64,000 bases of DNA from Providencia rettgeri (GTDB taxonomy: Bacteria > Pseudomonadota > Gammaproteobacteria > Enterobacterales > Enterobacteriaceae). The notes beneath the pieces are model-generated. The model was not told where the DNA came from and made no database searches. It saw only the letters and a program-made list of their open reading frames with translations. This document shows, piece after piece, positions 62,711-64,000 of the stretch (its first letter is position 1; every line of letters begins with the position of its first letter). Made by a program: the position numbers and the translations under genes. The DNA lies in the NCBI RefSeq assembly GCF_001874625.1, contig NZ_CP017671.1, positions 3,596,001 through 3,660,000 of the forward strand, read 5' to 3'.

Positions 62711-62758
62711 TTAAAAACTGACCATATCTAATTAATTAAATAACAAATTTAGATATGG
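62711..62758 (-). terminator. Probable terminator of yadGH
   Basis: 10-bp stem CCATATCTAA/TTAGATATGG (62722-62731 with 62749-62758), followed on the minus strand by TCAGTTTTTAAG. It lies about 27 bp past the yadH stop codon. The AT-rich stem makes it moderate in strength. Confidence 0.65.
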
Positions 62759-62784
62759 CCTTAAGAAAAATAAAATATGCTAAG

Positions 62785-63555
62785 TTAGCTGCGTAACCCT
62801 CTACCTTGCTCAATTAAATACCAAGTCAGCAAATAGAAAACAACCAAGAAAATCATAAGCACCCCAAGGGTAATTCCGATAGAAACATCAGCAATACCTA
62901 AGAAACCGTATCTAAAACCACTAATCATATAAACGATGGGATTCAGCTTGGATACTGCTTGCCAAAATGGCGGTAGTAATGACAATGAATAAAAAACACC
63001 CCCCAAATAAGTTAGTGGTGTTAATACAAAGGTAGGAACAATGCTAATATCATCAAATGTCTTGGCAAAAATAGCATTCAATAACCCAGCTAATGAAAAC
63101 ACAATTGCAGTTAATAGAAGTGTCACTATGACCATAACCCATGAGTGAACCTGTAATGGAATAAAAAATAGTGATACTAAAGTAACCAAGAAGCCAACTA
63201 AAATCCCTCTTGCAACCCCCCCACCAACAAAACCAGCAATAATAATATGGGTTGGAACTGGAGCAACAAGTAATTCCTCAATGTTTTTCTGAAATTTAGA
63301 CCCAAAAAATGAAGAACATACATTTGAGTATGAGTTCGTGATCACTGCCATCATTATCAGACCTGGTACTATAAATTGCATATAGTCCACGCCCCCCATA
63401 TCACCAATTCTAGAACCTATCAGGTTACCAAAAATGACAAAATACAATGACATTGTAATAACTGGTGGTAACAAGGTTTGTACCCATATACGACCAAATC
63501 GAGTAACTTCTTTTATCCAAATGGTTTTCAATGCAACCCAATATAATGAGATCAT
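62785..63555 (-). CDS. yadH: ABC-2 type transporter permease YadH
   Basis: 256-residue inner-membrane protein with six hydrophobic segments, typical of ABC-2 permeases (YFVIFGNLIGSRIG, PLTYLGGVFYSLSLLP, NPIVYMISGFRYGFLG). It is nearly colinear with E. coli YadH. It pairs with the ATPase YadG, whose stop codon overlaps its ATG by 4 bp (ATGA at 63555-63552), indicating translational coupling. The substrate of YadGH is not established. The order panD...yadH-yadG resembles E. coli, with the fimbrial operon in between. Confidence 0.94.
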   Translation of the reverse strand: MISLYWVALKTIWIKEVTRFGRIWVQTLLPPVITMSLYFVIFGNLIGSRIGDMGGVDYMQFIVPGLIMMAVITNSYSNVCSSFFGSKFQKNIEELLVAPVPTHIIIAGFVGGGVARGILVGFLVTLVSLFFIPLQVHSWVMVIVTLLLTAIVFSLAGLLNAIFAKTFDDISIVPTFVLTPLTYLGGVFYSLSLLPPFWQAVSKLNPIVYMISGFRYGFLGIADVSIGITLGVLMIFLVVFYLLTWYLIEQGRGLRS

Positions 63556-64000
63556 GACACTATCCCCTTTTCAGTCACATTATTTTCTTTTTTAACCAAG
63601 TTCACAAATAACTCTTCTAAACGGTTAGCTTTATTACGCATACTTAAAATCTGAATACCTTGCTCACTAAGTTGACTAAAAACACTGTTCAGCCCTTGTT
63701 CCCTTTTGACATCAACTTCAAGAGTTGATGTATCAATTAAACGGGACTCATACCCCAATAACTGAGGGATAGGACTTTTGGGTACTAAATCGAAAATGAA
63801 AGTTTCTGATTCCAGTTGGCTTAACAATTGTTTCATACTGGTATTTTCAACTAATTCGCCATGTTGAATAATACCAATATTACGGCACAACATTTCAGCT
63901 TCTTCCAAATAATGTGTCGTTAAAATAATGGTTGTCCCTTGCGCATTTAAACTTTTTAAAAATGTCCACATTGAGCGGCGTAATTCGATATCAACTCCAG
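63552..64000 (-). CDS. yadG: ABC transporter ATP-binding protein YadG (partial, 5' end outside window)
   Basis: C-terminal 149 or so residues of the ATPase partner of YadH. The visible part starts in the D-loop region (GVDIELRRSMW), continues with the switch His in TIILTTHYLEEAEMLCRNIG, and ends in the accessory domain (MRNKANRLEELFVNLVKKE). It matches E. coli YadG closely. Walker A and the signature motif lie beyond the window edge. The frame is open to position 64000; the ATG at 63971 is internal, not the start. Confidence 0.94.
   Translation of the reverse strand, partial: GVDIELRRSMWTFLKSLNAQGTTIILTTHYLEEAEMLCRNIGIIQHGELVENTSMKQLLSQLESETFIFDLVPKSPIPQLLGYESRLIDTSTLEVDVKREQGLNSVFSQLSEQGIQILSMRNKANRLEELFVNLVKKENNVTEKGIVS

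Larger units (their letters stand above)
62075..62784. other. Long AT-rich regulatory region upstream of the fimbrial operon
   Basis: 710 bp with no gene. It should hold the fimbrial promoter. Visible elements are an inverted repeat TTTGTTA-ACGA-TAACAAA at 62313-62330, a perfect 16-bp palindrome at 62540-62555, and the yadGH terminator at 62711-62758. The very AT-rich remainder is of the kind H-NS often binds; that is inference. Confidence 0.6.

Noticed and set aside
62075-62784. Invertible promoter (fimS-like switch)
   Set aside because: No matching pair of inverted repeats flanking a promoter-sized segment was seen, and no recombinase gene is adjacent.

Overview
The window is chromosomal DNA from a low-GC enterobacterium, most probably Providencia or a close relative in Morganellaceae. 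This rests on three things: proteins that closely resemble E. coli housekeeping proteins but with AT-rich codons, E. coli-like gene blocks joined in a non-E. coli order, and abundant ERIC-type repeats. The species assignment is inference.

Layout. 1-7.2 kb: ybaB (partial), dnaX, apt, then priC-rsmS and the mechanosensitive channel gene mscK. 7.3-12.8 kb: ychN-acrR and the divergent acrAB efflux operon with its operator. 12.8-28.2 kb: an accessory island with two paralogous giant toxin genes on the minus strand, bracketing a stand-alone two-partner-secretion (TPS) domain gene and a DASS/SLC13 transporter gene. 28.4-37.4 kb: eno, pyrG, mazG, relA, rlmD. In E. coli mazEF lies between relA and mazG; here that slot holds an orphan 209-residue protein with caspase/C80-like His-Gly and Ser-Cys motifs on the opposite strand. 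37.5-55.9 kb: dgt, mtnN, btuF, erpA, hemL, mrcB, hrpB, sfsA, dksA, pcnB, folK, panB, panC, panD, largely collinear with minute 3-4 of E. coli but without fhu, clcA or gluQ. 56-62 kb: a six-gene chaperone-usher fimbrial operon. 62.8-64 kb: the ABC exporter pair yadH-yadG (yadG runs off the window).

Most notable system. The intact toxin (2135 aa) combines an N-terminal domain carrying the CNF-type deamidase signature (Cys170/His186), a C58/YopT-like cysteine protease triad (Cys547/His636/Asp655), a TcdA/TcdB-like pore and delivery region, and a long C-terminal part with RTX-like traces. It has neither the glycosyltransferase nor the C80 autoprotease of clostridial toxins. The second copy keeps the protease triad and delivery region, but both putative deamidase catalytic residues are replaced (Cys to His, His to Gln) and a single in-frame TAA separates that dead domain from the rest.

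Repeats and recoding. ERIC-like elements occur as one full copy, a 4 x 104 bp tandem array, an 8 x 124/125 bp tandem array, and two small derivatives. Three of them end on or against the stop codons of mazG, erpA and mrcB, all in the same orientation. A 20-copy 7-bp repeat lies beside one array. Two known enterobacterial translation oddities are visible: a -1 frameshift site in dnaX (gamma subunit) and an AUU start codon for pcnB.
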